A stretch of 64,000 bases of DNA from Jiangella sp. DSM 45060. GTDB lineage: Bacteria; Actinomycetota; Actinomycetes; Jiangellales; Jiangellaceae. The notes under the pieces were generated by a model, which saw only the letters and a list, made by a program, of their open reading frames with translations, was not told the DNA's origin and ran no database searches. The stretch is taken from assembly GCF_900105175.1 (NCBI RefSeq), contig NZ_LT629771.1, forward strand, positions 4,163,501 through 4,227,500, read 5' to 3'. Of this stretch, positions 32,044 to 41,584 are shown piece after piece (position 1 is the stretch's first letter; each line of letters begins with the position of its first letter). The translations under genes were made by a program, and so were the position numbers.

Positions 32044-32429
32044 CCATCGAACGGCTCGACCCCGCCGTCCTGCCCGCGGCGACCGGTAACTACACCCACG
32101 GCACGCTGGTCACCGGCGCCCGCCGCACGGTCTACGTCAGCGGCCAGGTCCCCTGGGCCGGCGACGACGGCCGGGTGCCGCCGGAGTTCGACGACCAGTG
32201 CCGGCTGACGTGGCACAACGTGCTCGCCGTGCTGGCAGAGGCCGGCATGGGCGTCGAGCACCTCGCCAAGGTCACCACCTACCTGGCCGACCGCCGCTAC
32301 CGTGAGGCGAACAGCCGCATCCGCCAGGAGGTGCTCGGCGACCACATGCCGGCGCTGACCATCATCATCACCGACATCTACGCCGAGGACTGGCTGCTCG
32401 AGATCGATGCCGTCGCCGTCGGGAGCTGA
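32040..32429 (+). CDS. RidA-family protein (second copy)
   Basis: This 129-residue Rid-fold protein shows V-Y-V-S-G-Q-V-P-W, L-T-W-H-N-V-L-A-V-L-A-E-A-G, H-L-A-K-V-T-T-Y-L-A-D-R and a hydrophobic C-terminal strand (L-L-E-I-D-A-V-A-V). It is more distant from canonical RidA than the copy at 30983. The ATG overlaps the XRE-cupin stop (ATGA). Two Rid genes around one cupin regulator suggest a response to reactive enamine/imine metabolites or to an amino-acid derivative. Confidence 0.8.
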   Translation: MTIERLDPAVLPAATGNYTHGTLVTGARRTVYVSGQVPWAGDDGRVPPEFDDQCRLTWHNVLAVLAEAGMGVEHLAKVTTYLADRRYREANSRIRQEVLGDHMPALTIIITDIYAEDWLLEIDAVAVGS

Positions 32430-32450
32430 GCGGCGCCTAGGCTGACGGCC

Positions 32451-32894
32451 GTGGAATTTCGATCCGCCACCCGCGCCGACCTCGACGCCGTCGTCGCACT
32501 GCTCGCCGACGACGTGCTGGGGAAGGCGCGCGACGCCGCCACCGTCGACGAACGGTACGAGCGCGCCTTCGCCGCCATCGACGCCGACCCACGCAACGAG
32601 CTGGTCGTCGGCGACGACGGCGGCGAGGTGGTGGCGTGCCTGCAGCTGACCTTCATCCCAGGGCTGGGCCGGCACGGGGCCGAGCGCTGCCAGGTCGAGG
32701 CGGTCCGGGTCCGGTCCGACCGGCGCGGCGACGGCGTGGGCGGACGGCTGATGGCCTGGGTCGTCGACCGCGCCCGCGAGCGCGGCTGCGCCGTGGTCCA
32801 GCTGACCACCGACAAGTCCCGCGCCGACGCGCACCGCTTCTACGAGCGGCTCGGCTTCGTTGCCAGCCACGAGGGCATGAAACTCGCCCTCTGA
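32451..32894 (+). CDS. GNAT-family N-acetyltransferase
   Basis: This 147-residue single GNAT domain shows the acetyl-CoA loop motif R-R-G-D-G-V-G-G-R-L and the late strand F-Y-E-R-L-G-F. The GTG start is 7 nt after TAGGCT (32438-32443), again a leaderless arrangement. It follows the Rid gene on the same strand with a 21-bp gap. Substrate unknown. Confidence 0.8.
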   Translation: MEFRSATRADLDAVVALLADDVLGKARDAATVDERYERAFAAIDADPRNELVVGDDGGEVVACLQLTFIPGLGRHGAERCQVEAVRVRSDRRGDGVGGRLMAWVVDRARERGCAVVQLTTDKSRADAHRFYERLGFVASHEGMKLAL

Positions 32895-32933
32895 CGGGCG
32901 CACGCCGGCGCCGCCCGCGGCCGCCACACCCCG

Positions 32934-35900
32934 TCAGCGCACGCGGACGGTGACGGGGACCCGCAGCTCGGGTGCGCCCGGATCGGACGTCGCCACCAGC
33001 AGCGTCGCGTGGTGCGTCGATCCCGCCGCCAGGTCGCCGGCATCGACGTTCACCGCCAGCCGGAGCCGCCCGCCGGCCGCCACCGAACCGCTCGCCGCTC
33101 GCACGTCCAGCCAGGGCACGTCGGTCGCGATGCCGGCGCACCGTTCGCCGGGCACCGGCAGGAAGCGGGCGCGGTCCAGCCCGCCGCCCATGCCGCCGAG
33201 CGACCAGATCTCGCCGCCGGAGTGCGCCTGCGTGCAGAACCCGGCGGGTGCGGCGTTGACGGGCGACGGCAGGTCCGCGGCGGGGTCGATGCCCCAGGCG
33301 CCGCCGGACCAGCCGCTCAGATCGAGTCGCTGCACCGTGGCCGTCGGCAGGCGGCCGTACGGCGGGTCCTCCCGCTCGCCGCCGACGACGTAGAGCGCTT
33401 TGTCCGTGGCGATGAGCGCGGCGCCGGCCCGCGGCTCGGCCAGGGCCGGCCCGGTCGTCCACACACCGGTGCGCAGGTCGAGCCGCTGGACGACGTCGCT
33501 GACGACGCCGTCGGCCGTCAGCCCGCCGGCCAGGTAGAGGTACGGCCCGGCCTGCGTGAACGCGGGGTCCCGGACGGGGTGCGGCATCGGCTCCTGCGGG
33601 CTCCAGGTGCCGGCCGCGACGTCGTGGACGTGGACCTCCCCGGTGACCGTGCCGTCCGAGCCGCCGCCGGACCCGCCGGTCGCGCCGCCCGCCATCCAGA
33701 CCCGGCCGTCCCAGGCCGCGGCCGCGGCACTCGACGTACCGGCGGGCAGCGGCGTCCCCTCGGACCAGGTGTCGCGGGCGACGTCGTAGACGTAGTGCCG
33801 GTCGGTGTCGTCGCCGCCGAGCACGTGGATCCGGCCGGCCTCGCAGGCGGCGACCGCGCTGCGCCCGGCCTCGGGGATCGGCGCCAGCTCGGTCCAGGCG
33901 TCGTCGGCGGCGTCGTACCGCCAGGTCCGGCCCGTGACCTCGATCCGCTCGTCGAGGCCGCCGACGAGGTACCCGTGGTCGGGCCGGCCCGGGCACTGGG
34001 CGGCCGCGAAGAGCATCCGCCCGCCCGGCACCGGGGCGCCGTCCGTCCAGCCGGTGGCCGCGGTCGCCGCCGCGAGCGGCCGCAGCACCTCGGCCGTCTC
34101 CGTCACCGCGTAGTCGAACGCGGCGGCGCCGTCGTTGCCGAGCTCGAGCCGCTCCACGGCGTGTCCGCGGCTGCGCACGTCGATCTCCAGGCCCGCGGAC
34201 GGTACTGCGACGGCGCACGGCTCGTCCCGGCGCAGCCGCAGGTCCTTCGTCGCCATCGCCCCGGCCTGGACGGTGACCACGCCGTCGCGCGCCTGCCAGC
34301 CGTCCGCCGCCGCCGTCACCGTGACACGCCGGTCGGAGCGGTCCATCCAGTGCCGGTAGACGCCCTCGTCGTCGGTCGTGACCTCGACGTCGGAGACCGC
34401 GCCTCGCAGCCGGACCGTTGCGCCGGGCAGCGGCCGCTCCGGGCCGTCGCACCGGTCCAGGCCGGTGACGGTGCCGGTGACCAGCCCCCACGAGTCCGGC
34501 GCGGTGGCGTCCATCGCGACGGTCAGGGCCGGGATCGCAGACGGGGTGTCCTCGAGCAGCAGCAGCCGGGCCAGGTAGTCGCCGGGCTGTCCCGCGGCCG
34601 GGCCGCTCGCGTCCAGCGTGACGGTGACCTCGACGGAGTCGCCCGGCGCGAGGGTGCGCGGGCCCTCGTCGGCCGACAGCCACGGCACCGGGTCCTCGGT
34701 GGTGGTCTGGCAGTCGTCGAAGCCTGGCAGTCGCTCCACCCAGGGGAACGTGCCGGGCTGGCCCTGGGTGCCGCCGAGCTTGTAGAACCCGCAGGTGCCG
34801 GCCAGCCGGTAGACGTCGAAGATCGAGTTGGGCAGCGAGGCCCACTCCCCCGCGGCCGGGTCGTAGAAGAAGCCCTCGTTGCTGCGGTAGCCGCCGACCT
34901 GCCCGCCCGACGTCAGCAGCAGCCCGTTCGCGGCCGTGTGCGCGGTGAAGGTCACCGTCTTCGGCAGGTCCGCGATGCGGTACCAGGCATCGGTGGCCGG
35001 GTTGTAGACGTAGCCGCGGGTGCTGTGCTCGACGTGGGGAGCCTGGCCACCGGCGCAGTGGACGAGGCCGTCGATGGGACCGCAGGCCTGCCACGACGCC
35101 GGTTCCGGATAGTCGGCGACCTGAGACCACGAGTCGGCGGCGGCGTCGTAGACGTAGACGTCGCTGCTGCCGCGATCGGGCTGGTCCGCCGTCCGCCCGC
35201 CGATGACGTAGAGCTTCCCGTCGAGAATGGCCGACCCGGCCGCCGCGAAGCGCACCGGCGCGGGGGCGCCGGTCGACCAGGTGTCGGTGGCGGGGTCGTA
35301 GATGAGGACGGTGTTCGTCTCTCCGGCGCCCGCGGGTCCCCAGCCGCCCACCATGTACAGGCGGTCGCCGATGAACCCGCCCACGGGCTTGCCGCGCGGC
35401 TGCTGGAACGAGCCGGTGAACTCCCAGCGGTCCAGCGCGATGTCGTACACCATGTTCCGCTGCGACGTGCCCGACGTGCTGCCGCCGACGTAGTACAGCT
35501 TGCCGTCGTGGACGGCGGCCAGGCCGTCGGTGCGGGCGTCGGGCTTGTCGTGCAGCCGCACCCAGGCGGCGTCGCCGGGGTCGGGGGCCTCGGGCGCCGC
35601 ACCGGCGACGGGGGCGAGCGGGCCGCCGTCGTCGGGCACGATCTCGCGCCGCAGCGGGGCACTCGGCAGGGCCGCGAGCGTCTCCCGCTGCTGGTCGAAG
35701 CCGGCGTTCCGCTCGGCCAGCTCGAAGGTGGCGGGCGCGGTGCCCGTGTTGGTGACCGTGACGGTGGCGGTCCGGGTGGCGCCGATCTCGACCCGCTCCT
35801 CGACGACCGGGGCGCTCACCTCGAGTTCCCCGGTGCCCAGCTCGAAGTCGGCCCGGGTGACGCTGCCGGAGTCGACGGTCACGCTCTGGGTCCGCGTCCC

Positions 35901-38648
35901 ATGCTGGCCGAGGTCGTGCGCGGCGGTCAGCTCGTGGTCCCCGGCGCCCGCGACGAACGCCGCGTAGAAGCCGCCGCCGAGGCCCGGGTCGCCCGGCGTG
36001 GCCGTCGCGGTGACGTCGACCGCGCCGTCGGCACTGCGCAGGGTGGCGCCGTCGAGCGGCGCCCCGGTGCGGTCGTCGCGCACCTGGCCGAGCACGATGC
36101 CGCCGTCGACCGGCTCACAGCTCCGCTCGCCGACGAGCACGTCGTCGAGCTGCCACCAGCCGTTGCTCGCGGTGTCGTTGCGGTAGTGGAACCGCACCAG
36201 CACGCCGTCGACGCCACCGGCCGCCGCGAGCGGCACCCGCTCCTGCCGCGGGCCGCGCTGGTGCGCCGTCCGCCTCCAGACGTTCTGCCACGTCGCGCCG
36301 CCGTCGACCGAGACGTCCGCTTCGGCGACGCCCCGCGAGAGCAGCAGGTCGGCCCGGAACGACAGCACCGGCGCCGGCACGCCGGTGAGGTCGACCGGCG
36401 GCGACACCAGCACGGCGTCCTCGAGCCGCTGTCCGGCGGCACTGTCGATACTGGTGAACCCGCCGTCGCCGCCGGTCAGGTTGCCGCGCTGCCCGGGGTC
36501 ACCGGTCTCCCAGCCGTCGCCGAGGACGGCCTCGGTGGTCCAGCCGTCCGGCAGGCCGGCCGGCTCGTCGAAGGACGCGAACCCTCCTCGGTGGCCGGGC
36601 AGGTAGCCGGGCGCCAGGCACTCGTCGGTGACGACGGAGGCGGCGAAGTCGGCCGTCAGGTCGCCGTCGCCGACCTCGACCGTGCGGCTGGACGTCGCGT
36701 AGCCGTCGGCGTGCGGCCGCACGGTGAGCGTGTACGCGGTCGACGCCGGCAACTCCACCTCGTAGCGGCCGGTCTCGGGGTCGGTCCACACGGTGCCGTG
36801 CGGGTAGCCGGCGATGCTGACGCCCGCGTACAGCGGCCAGCCCTGGCCGGAGCCGTCCGTGACGGTCCCGCTGACGGTCACCGACGGGAGCGCGGTGAGG
36901 CCGAGGTCCCGGGTCGTGGTGGCGTCCTCGGCGACGACCACCCCGCTCGCGCCGCCGGGCGCGAAGCCGTACGCCGTCACCGTCAACTCGTAGGCGCCGG
37001 CGACCAGCGTCATCTCGTAGCGGCCGTCCGGGCCGGTCACCGTCGTGCGCTGGTAGCCGTCGCTGGTGGCACGGAGCTGGACCCCCGGCACCGGCTCGCC
37101 GGTGCCGCCGTCGGTGACGACGCCCGAGAGCAGCCCGGTCGCACCGATCGGCGACGCCGTGACCGCGGCGAACGCGTCGAGGCGGCCCTCGCCGAACGCG
37201 TTGTTGCGCTGCTCGGTGCCGCCGCACTCGGCGTTCGGGGTGTCGACGGCGGTCGTGCCGAGCAGCTCGCGGGTGCCGTCGATGTCGCCGATCAGCGACG
37301 GCGCGGCCGCCCACATGAGCGCCACGGTCGCCGTCACGTGCGGCGCCGCCATGGACGTGCCGTTGGCGGTCCCGTAAGCGCTGCCGGGCACGCTGGAGCG
37401 GACCGCCACACCGGGAGCGGAAACGTCGGGCCGGATCCGCGCGTTCGGGCCGGGGCCGCGGCTGGAGAACGGCGCGATGTGGTTCGCGGCGTCGTGCGCA
37501 CCGACGGCGTAGGCGCCTGGCGAGTCGGCCGGCGACCCGACGGTGGTGCAGCCGTTGGCGCCGTCGTTGCCGCTGGAGAACACCGCGAAGACGCCGGCGG
37601 CGTTCCAGGCGTCGACGATCTGGTCGTAGAACGGGTCGGCGAACCCGAGCGTGTCGGCGCCCCACGAGTTGTTGACGACATGCGGGCGCAGGTCGATGCG
37701 CGGGTTCTGGCCGTTGGTGTCGGTCGGGGCGAGGGTCCACTGGCCGGACGCGACCAACGACGTGATCGTGCAGGCCGCCTGGGCTGTGGCCTCGCAGCCC
37801 TTCGCGGCGATCCAGCGGGCGCCGGGCGCGACACCGATCGCGGTGCCGCCCTCGTCGCCGCCGGCCATCGTGCCCATCGTGTGCGTGCCGTGGCCCTGGT
37901 TGTCGCACGGCGCGGCGCTCGGGCAGACGTGGGCGGGGTCGTACCAGTGGTAGTCGTGGCTGACGGTGCCGTCGGCGTTCGCGCCGCGGTAGCGCGCCGC
38001 CAGGGCCGGATGGTCGAACTGCACGCCGGTGTCGATGTTGGCGATGACCAGCCCTTCGCCACGCACGTCGAGCTCGGACCAGACGCGGTCGGCGTTGACG
38101 GCGCCGACCCCCCATTCGGCGGCGGCCGCGGCGGCCGCCTCCTGCGCCGCCGTCGTGGCCGCGGGATCGGCCGGCAACAGCTCCGGCACGTCGTACTCGG
38201 CGACCTCGAGTACCTGGTCCACGCCCGGCTGCGCGGCGACCCGCCGGGCGATCGCCTCCGTCGCGTCGCGGACCAGGATCGCGTTGGCGATCCAGTACGC
38301 CTCGTAGTCGGCCCCGGCCGCGTCCAGCTCCGCGCGGGTGGCGCGCTGGCTGTCCGCCGCGGTCTCCTGCAGAGCGGCGACCACGGCGGCGCCGCGCTCG
38401 TCCCAGTCGTCGATCCGCGCGGCGGCGGCCAGGTCCGCGCGCTCCTCGAACGCGATCATCACGTCGGTGGTCTCGCCGGCGGCGAGCGCCGACACGACGT
38501 CGTCCTCGACCTTCGCGGTCCAGGCGTCCGCGGCGTCGCCCACTGCGGTGGCGACGCCGCCGGCCGACACCGCCGGGCCGGCGAGCATCAGAGAACCGAG
38601 GACGACGACGGCGGACGTGAGGGCGGCGACGCGGGTGCGCACGGGCAT
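32934..38648 (-). CDS. Giant secreted S8 (subtilisin-like) peptidase with kelch propellers
   Basis: This 1904-residue protein has a signal peptide (about 1-29) and an inhibitor-I9-like propeptide (about 55-155). In the S8 domain the triad is D206 (N-I-D-T-G), H253 (G-H-G-T-H) and S432 (G-T-S-M-A-A-P), with oxyanion N361 (S-G-N-D-G). Carboxypeptidase-regulatory-like sandwiches follow (about 505-675 and 850-940), with a jelly-roll/MAM-like domain between them (about 690-845). Two kelch blocks lie at about 1030-1300 and 1530-1830, separated by a further sandwich at about 1390-1475. No sortase or membrane anchor is seen at the C-terminus. It is probably an extracellular enzyme with binding propellers, divergent from its likely regulator. 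Confidence 0.85.
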   Translation of the reverse strand: MPVRTRVAALTSAVVVLGSLMLAGPAVSAGGVATAVGDAADAWTAKVEDDVVSALAAGETTDVMIAFEERADLAAAARIDDWDERGAAVVAALQETAADSQRATRAELDAAGADYEAYWIANAILVRDATEAIARRVAAQPGVDQVLEVAEYDVPELLPADPAATTAAQEAAAAAAAEWGVGAVNADRVWSELDVRGEGLVIANIDTGVQFDHPALAARYRGANADGTVSHDYHWYDPAHVCPSAAPCDNQGHGTHTMGTMAGGDEGGTAIGVAPGARWIAAKGCEATAQAACTITSLVASGQWTLAPTDTNGQNPRIDLRPHVVNNSWGADTLGFADPFYDQIVDAWNAAGVFAVFSSGNDGANGCTTVGSPADSPGAYAVGAHDAANHIAPFSSRGPGPNARIRPDVSAPGVAVRSSVPGSAYGTANGTSMAAPHVTATVALMWAAAPSLIGDIDGTRELLGTTAVDTPNAECGGTEQRNNAFGEGRLDAFAAVTASPIGATGLLSGVVTDGGTGEPVPGVQLRATSDGYQRTTVTGPDGRYEMTLVAGAYELTVTAYGFAPGGASGVVVAEDATTTRDLGLTALPSVTVSGTVTDGSGQGWPLYAGVSIAGYPHGTVWTDPETGRYEVELPASTAYTLTVRPHADGYATSSRTVEVGDGDLTADFAASVVTDECLAPGYLPGHRGGFASFDEPAGLPDGWTTEAVLGDGWETGDPGQRGNLTGGDGGFTSIDSAAGQRLEDAVLVSPPVDLTGVPAPVLSFRADLLLSRGVAEADVSVDGGATWQNVWRRTAHQRGPRQERVPLAAAGGVDGVLVRFHYRNDTASNGWWQLDDVLVGERSCEPVDGGIVLGQVRDDRTGAPLDGATLRSADGAVDVTATATPGDPGLGGGFYAAFVAGAGDHELTAAHDLGQHGTRTQSVTVDSGSVTRADFELGTGELEVSAPVVEERVEIGATRTATVTVTNTGTAPATFELAERNAGFDQQRETLAALPSAPLRREIVPDDGGPLAPVAGAAPEAPDPGDAAWVRLHDKPDARTDGLAAVHDGKLYYVGGSTSGTSQRNMVYDIALDRWEFTGSFQQPRGKPVGGFIGDRLYMVGGWGPAGAGETNTVLIYDPATDTWSTGAPAPVRFAAAGSAILDGKLYVIGGRTADQPDRGSSDVYVYDAAADSWSQVADYPEPASWQACGPIDGLVHCAGGQAPHVEHSTRGYVYNPATDAWYRIADLPKTVTFTAHTAANGLLLTSGGQVGGYRSNEGFFYDPAAGEWASLPNSIFDVYRLAGTCGFYKLGGTQGQPGTFPWVERLPGFDDCQTTTEDPVPWLSADEGPRTLAPGDSVEVTVTLDASGPAAGQPGDYLARLLLLEDTPSAIPALTVAMDATAPDSWGLVTGTVTGLDRCDGPERPLPGATVRLRGAVSDVEVTTDDEGVYRHWMDRSDRRVTVTAAADGWQARDGVVTVQAGAMATKDLRLRRDEPCAVAVPSAGLEIDVRSRGHAVERLELGNDGAAAFDYAVTETAEVLRPLAAATAATGWTDGAPVPGGRMLFAAAQCPGRPDHGYLVGGLDERIEVTGRTWRYDAADDAWTELAPIPEAGRSAVAACEAGRIHVLGGDDTDRHYVYDVARDTWSEGTPLPAGTSSAAAAAWDGRVWMAGGATGGSGGGSDGTVTGEVHVHDVAAGTWSPQEPMPHPVRDPAFTQAGPYLYLAGGLTADGVVSDVVQRLDLRTGVWTTGPALAEPRAGAALIATDKALYVVGGEREDPPYGRLPTATVQRLDLSGWSGGAWGIDPAADLPSPVNAAPAGFCTQAHSGGEIWSLGGMGGGLDRARFLPVPGERCAGIATDVPWLDVRAASGSVAAGGRLRLAVNVDAGDLAAGSTHHATLLVATSDPGAPELRVPVTVRVR

Positions 38649-38731
38649 GCTCGGCCTTCCGACGCTTGCGTGAATTGCCGGTATGGTCCGCGATGCCGGA
38701 TCCAGCTGTCCAGGCAGTAGGCTGGCCAGCT

Positions 38732-39754
38732 ATGGCCATGGACAGAACTGGCCTCCCGGTCGATGCCGATGCCGATGCAGACTCCGTGGCGCTCGGCGTG
38801 CTCGGCATCGGCTCGGTCGAGGAGCGCGTGTACCGGACGCTGCTGCGGCTGCCCGGGTCGACGACGACCGAGCTGGCCGAGACCCTCGAGCTCCCCCGGC
38901 CGCGTGCGCGCCGGGCCCTGGCCGTCCTGGAACACGCCGGCCTGGTCAGCCGCTCCACCGGGTCCGTCGCCCGGTTCCTGCCGGCGGCTCCCGACGTCGG
39001 GCTGGAGGCGCTGGTCCGCGACAAGGAGGCGGAACTGGGCCGCATCCGGACGCTCGGGGCGCTGCTCATGGACGACTACCGCGACGGGCTCGAGGCGGAG
39101 CGCAACGAGCTCTGCGAGATCGTCACCGGCTCCGAGGCCGTGCTGCGCCGGTTCGACCAGCTGCAACGGTCGGCCACCAGCGAGATCCAGGTGCTCGACA
39201 CCCCGCCGTACTCCGGTCCGCGCGGTCCCCGCTCCAACGACCTGGAGTTCGAGATCCTGGCCCGCGGCGTCACCTGCAAGGCGATCTACGACCGCGCGGC
39301 GCTGGAGCGCTCGCCGCTCGCGACCGACGCGATCCTCGGCTATGTCGAGGCGGGTGAGCAGGCGCGGGTCACCTCGCGACTCCCGCTGAAACTGGCCACG
39401 TTCGACCGCAAGCTGGCGTTCGTCCCGCAGTCGCTGAACCAGCGCGACGTCTCCGGCGCCATCGTCGTGCACCCGTGTTCGCTGCTGGACGTCCTGCTGT
39501 ACGTGTTCGACGAGTTGTGGGAGCGCGCGACCCCGCTCACCGCGCCGGCCGAGCCGGACGCCGTGGCCCCTGGGCCGGACGACCGGCGGCTGCTCGCGCT
39601 GCTGGCCAGCGGGATGAAGGACCAGGCGATCGCCAACCACCTCGACTGGAGCTACCGCACGACCCGGCGGCGGATCGCGGCGCTGCTGGAGGAGCTGGGC
39701 GCGGAGACGCGGTTCCAGGCCGGACTGGCGGCGGCCCGCCGCGGCTGGCTCTGA
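38732..39754 (+). CDS. TrmB/LuxR-type transcriptional regulator
   Basis: From the ATG at 38732 this is 340 residues. A TrmB-like winged HTH comes first (E-E-R-V-Y-R-T-L-L-R-L-P-G, then T-T-E-L-A-E-T-L-E-L-P-R-P-R-A-R-R-A-L). A middle effector region follows, then a C-terminal LuxR-type HTH (L-L-A-S-G-M-K-D-Q-A-I-A-N-H-L, then T-T-R-R-R-I-A-A-L). TAGGCT (38718-38723) lies 8 nt before the ATG. Such two-HTH proteins often sit next to secreted S8 protease genes in actinomycetes. Control of the divergent protease gene is inferred. Confidence 0.75.
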   Translation: MAMDRTGLPVDADADADSVALGVLGIGSVEERVYRTLLRLPGSTTTELAETLELPRPRARRALAVLEHAGLVSRSTGSVARFLPAAPDVGLEALVRDKEAELGRIRTLGALLMDDYRDGLEAERNELCEIVTGSEAVLRRFDQLQRSATSEIQVLDTPPYSGPRGPRSNDLEFEILARGVTCKAIYDRAALERSPLATDAILGYVEAGEQARVTSRLPLKLATFDRKLAFVPQSLNQRDVSGAIVVHPCSLLDVLLYVFDELWERATPLTAPAEPDAVAPGPDDRRLLALLASGMKDQAIANHLDWSYRTTRRRIAALLEELGAETRFQAGLAAARRGWL

Positions 39755-39776
39755 CCGCGTCCCTAGACTGCCGCGC

Positions 39777-40454
39777 ATGCAGAGGTCCCGGATCGACGCC
39801 GCCATCGACGACGCCCGTACGCGGGCGGCCGAGGCCGGCATCGCGTTGCCCGCCTTCGCGTCCTGGACGCGGGCCGACTGGCTCGCCGCCGCACCGACGC
39901 CGGGCGCGCGGCCCGCACTGGAACGCGGCCTGGGCTGGGACGTCACCGACTTCGGCCGCGGCGACTTCGACCGCGTGGGCCTGGTGCTGTGCACGCTGCG
40001 CAACGGCACCCTGGCCGAGCGCGACGCCGGGGCCGGGCAGACGTACGCGGAGAAGTTCCTCGTCGCGCGCGACGGGCAGGAGACGCCGATGCACCTGCAC
40101 CGGCGCAAGACCGAGGACATCATCAACCGCGGCGGCGCCGAGCTGGTCGTCGAGCTGCGCCCCGAGTCCGGCGACGGCGAGGTCGTCACGCTGGTCGACG
40201 GGCTGGAGCGGGCGGTGCGCGGCGGGTCGCCGCTGCGGCTGGAGCCCGGGCAGAGCGTGCAGGTGCCGGCCGGTGTCTACCACCGCTTCTGGGCCGACGG
40301 CGGCGTCCTGCTGGCCGGCGAGGTGTCGGCCGTGAACGACGACGTCGACGACAACGTGTTCCTCGATCCGTCGCCGCGCTACCCGTCCGTCACCGAGGAC
40401 GCCACGGCGCGCTACCTGCTGGTCAGCGAGTACGCGCAGATCCTCGCTCGGTGA
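39777..40454 (+). CDS. D-lyxose/D-mannose isomerase family protein
   Basis: This 225-residue cupin-fold isomerase of the D-lyxose ketol-isomerase type shows Y-A-E-K-F-L-V-A-R-D-G-Q-E-T-P-M-H-L-H, with H-x-H and E-D-I-I supplying metal ligands, and V-P-A-G-V-Y-H-R-F-W with the last His. It would interconvert an aldose and a ketose (lyxose/xylulose or mannose/fructose). TAGACT (39764-39769) is 7 nt before the ATG. No kinase or transporter for these sugars is adjacent. Confidence 0.8.
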   Translation: MQRSRIDAAIDDARTRAAEAGIALPAFASWTRADWLAAAPTPGARPALERGLGWDVTDFGRGDFDRVGLVLCTLRNGTLAERDAGAGQTYAEKFLVARDGQETPMHLHRRKTEDIINRGGAELVVELRPESGDGEVVTLVDGLERAVRGGSPLRLEPGQSVQVPAGVYHRFWADGGVLLAGEVSAVNDDVDDNVFLDPSPRYPSVTEDATARYLLVSEYAQILAR

Positions 40455-40498
40455 AAAACCCGGTGCGCCGGCCGGCCTCGGCGGACTAGCGTCCGATC

Positions 40499-41584
40499 AT
40501 GAGCACCGACACCACGGTCGTCATCGACGAGCTGGAGATCCCGGCCTCGATGGACGAGCCCGGCGCGGCCGACTTCGCCGAGATGGTCGAGGTCCGCAAC
40601 GCGATCGAGACCCAGATCATGGGTACCGACGTGCTGAACTACTCCGCTCGCGAGCTGCTGCCCGTCTACCTGGTCCAGGAGGACGAGCCGAACCGGCTGT
40701 TCGTCGCCCGCGTCGACGGCCGCATCGTCGGGCGGGCCATCCTGTCGTGGCAGACCGAGGAGGGCGCGAGCGCGTCGTGGGTCTCGGTCGAGGTGCTGCC
40801 GGAATACCGCCGGCGCGGCATCGGCACCGCTCTGCTCGACCACCTGACCACCCTCGCGCTGGCCTCCGCCCGCCCGACACTGCAGGCCGAGGCCATCCAC
40901 ACCCGGCCGGCGACCGGCGAGCGCGTCGACTCGCCGACCGGCTTCGGCTGGGTGTCGGCGGACGACCCCGGCGTGCGGTTCCTGCTGCGCCACGGCTACC
41001 GGCTCGAGCAGGTGGCCCGCATCAGCGCACTGCCGCTGCCGGTCGACCCCGCGGTCCTCGCGGCACAGCGGGGCGCCGCCCAGGCCGCCGCGGGCGACGA
41101 CTACCGCGTCGTCGCCTGGACCGGCACCACCCCGCCCGAGCGCGTCGACGACCTCGTCACGCTGAAGACGCGCATGAGCACCGACATCCCCAGCGCCGGC
41201 CTCGAGACCACCGACGAGCAGTGGGACGCCGCCCGCCTCGCGCGGTGGGACGGCCAGCTGGCCGGCAGCGGCCGCGAGCGACTCACCGTCGCCGCCGAGC
41301 ACGTGCCCACCGGCCGGCTGGCCGGCTACAACGAGCTCTACCTGCCGGCCGACCGCTCCCGCCCGGTCACCCAGGAGGACACCCTGGTCCTGTCCGAGCA
41401 TCGCGGCCGCCGGCTCGGCATGCTGCTCAAGGTGGCCAACCTGCAGCGGCTGGCCGAGCTGAGCCCGTCCTCGACGCTGGTCACCACGTTCAACGCCGAA
41501 GAGAACCGGCACATGCTCGACGTCAACGAGGCGGTCGGGTTCGCGCCCATCGGCTACGAGGGCTGCTGGCAGCTCACCCCCTGA
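40499..41584 (+). CDS. Tandem GNAT-domain N-acetyltransferase
   Basis: This 361-residue protein has two GNAT folds. The first has the complete acetyl-CoA loop R-R-R-G-I-G-T-A-L-L (about 103-112). The second has the related H-R-G-R-R-L-G-M-L-L-K loop and E-A-V-G-F-A-P at the end. Mycothiol-synthase-like and Eis-like duplications show the same layout. The ATG is 6 nt after TAGCGT (40487-40492). Its 3' end overlaps the convergent ATPase gene by 11 bp. Confidence 0.8.
   Translation: MSTDTTVVIDELEIPASMDEPGAADFAEMVEVRNAIETQIMGTDVLNYSARELLPVYLVQEDEPNRLFVARVDGRIVGRAILSWQTEEGASASWVSVEVLPEYRRRGIGTALLDHLTTLALASARPTLQAEAIHTRPATGERVDSPTGFGWVSADDPGVRFLLRHGYRLEQVARISALPLPVDPAVLAAQRGAAQAAAGDDYRVVAWTGTTPPERVDDLVTLKTRMSTDIPSAGLETTDEQWDAARLARWDGQLAGSGRERLTVAAEHVPTGRLAGYNELYLPADRSRPVTQEDTLVLSEHRGRRLGMLLKVANLQRLAELSPSSTLVTTFNAEENRHMLDVNEAVGFAPIGYEGCWQLTP

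Noticed and set aside
33009-38720. A 1903-codon open frame on the + strand
   Set aside because: It is the antisense shadow of the S8 protease gene in high-GC DNA; no protein motifs, signal peptide or ribosome binding site fit, while the minus-strand frame has the full triad and domains.
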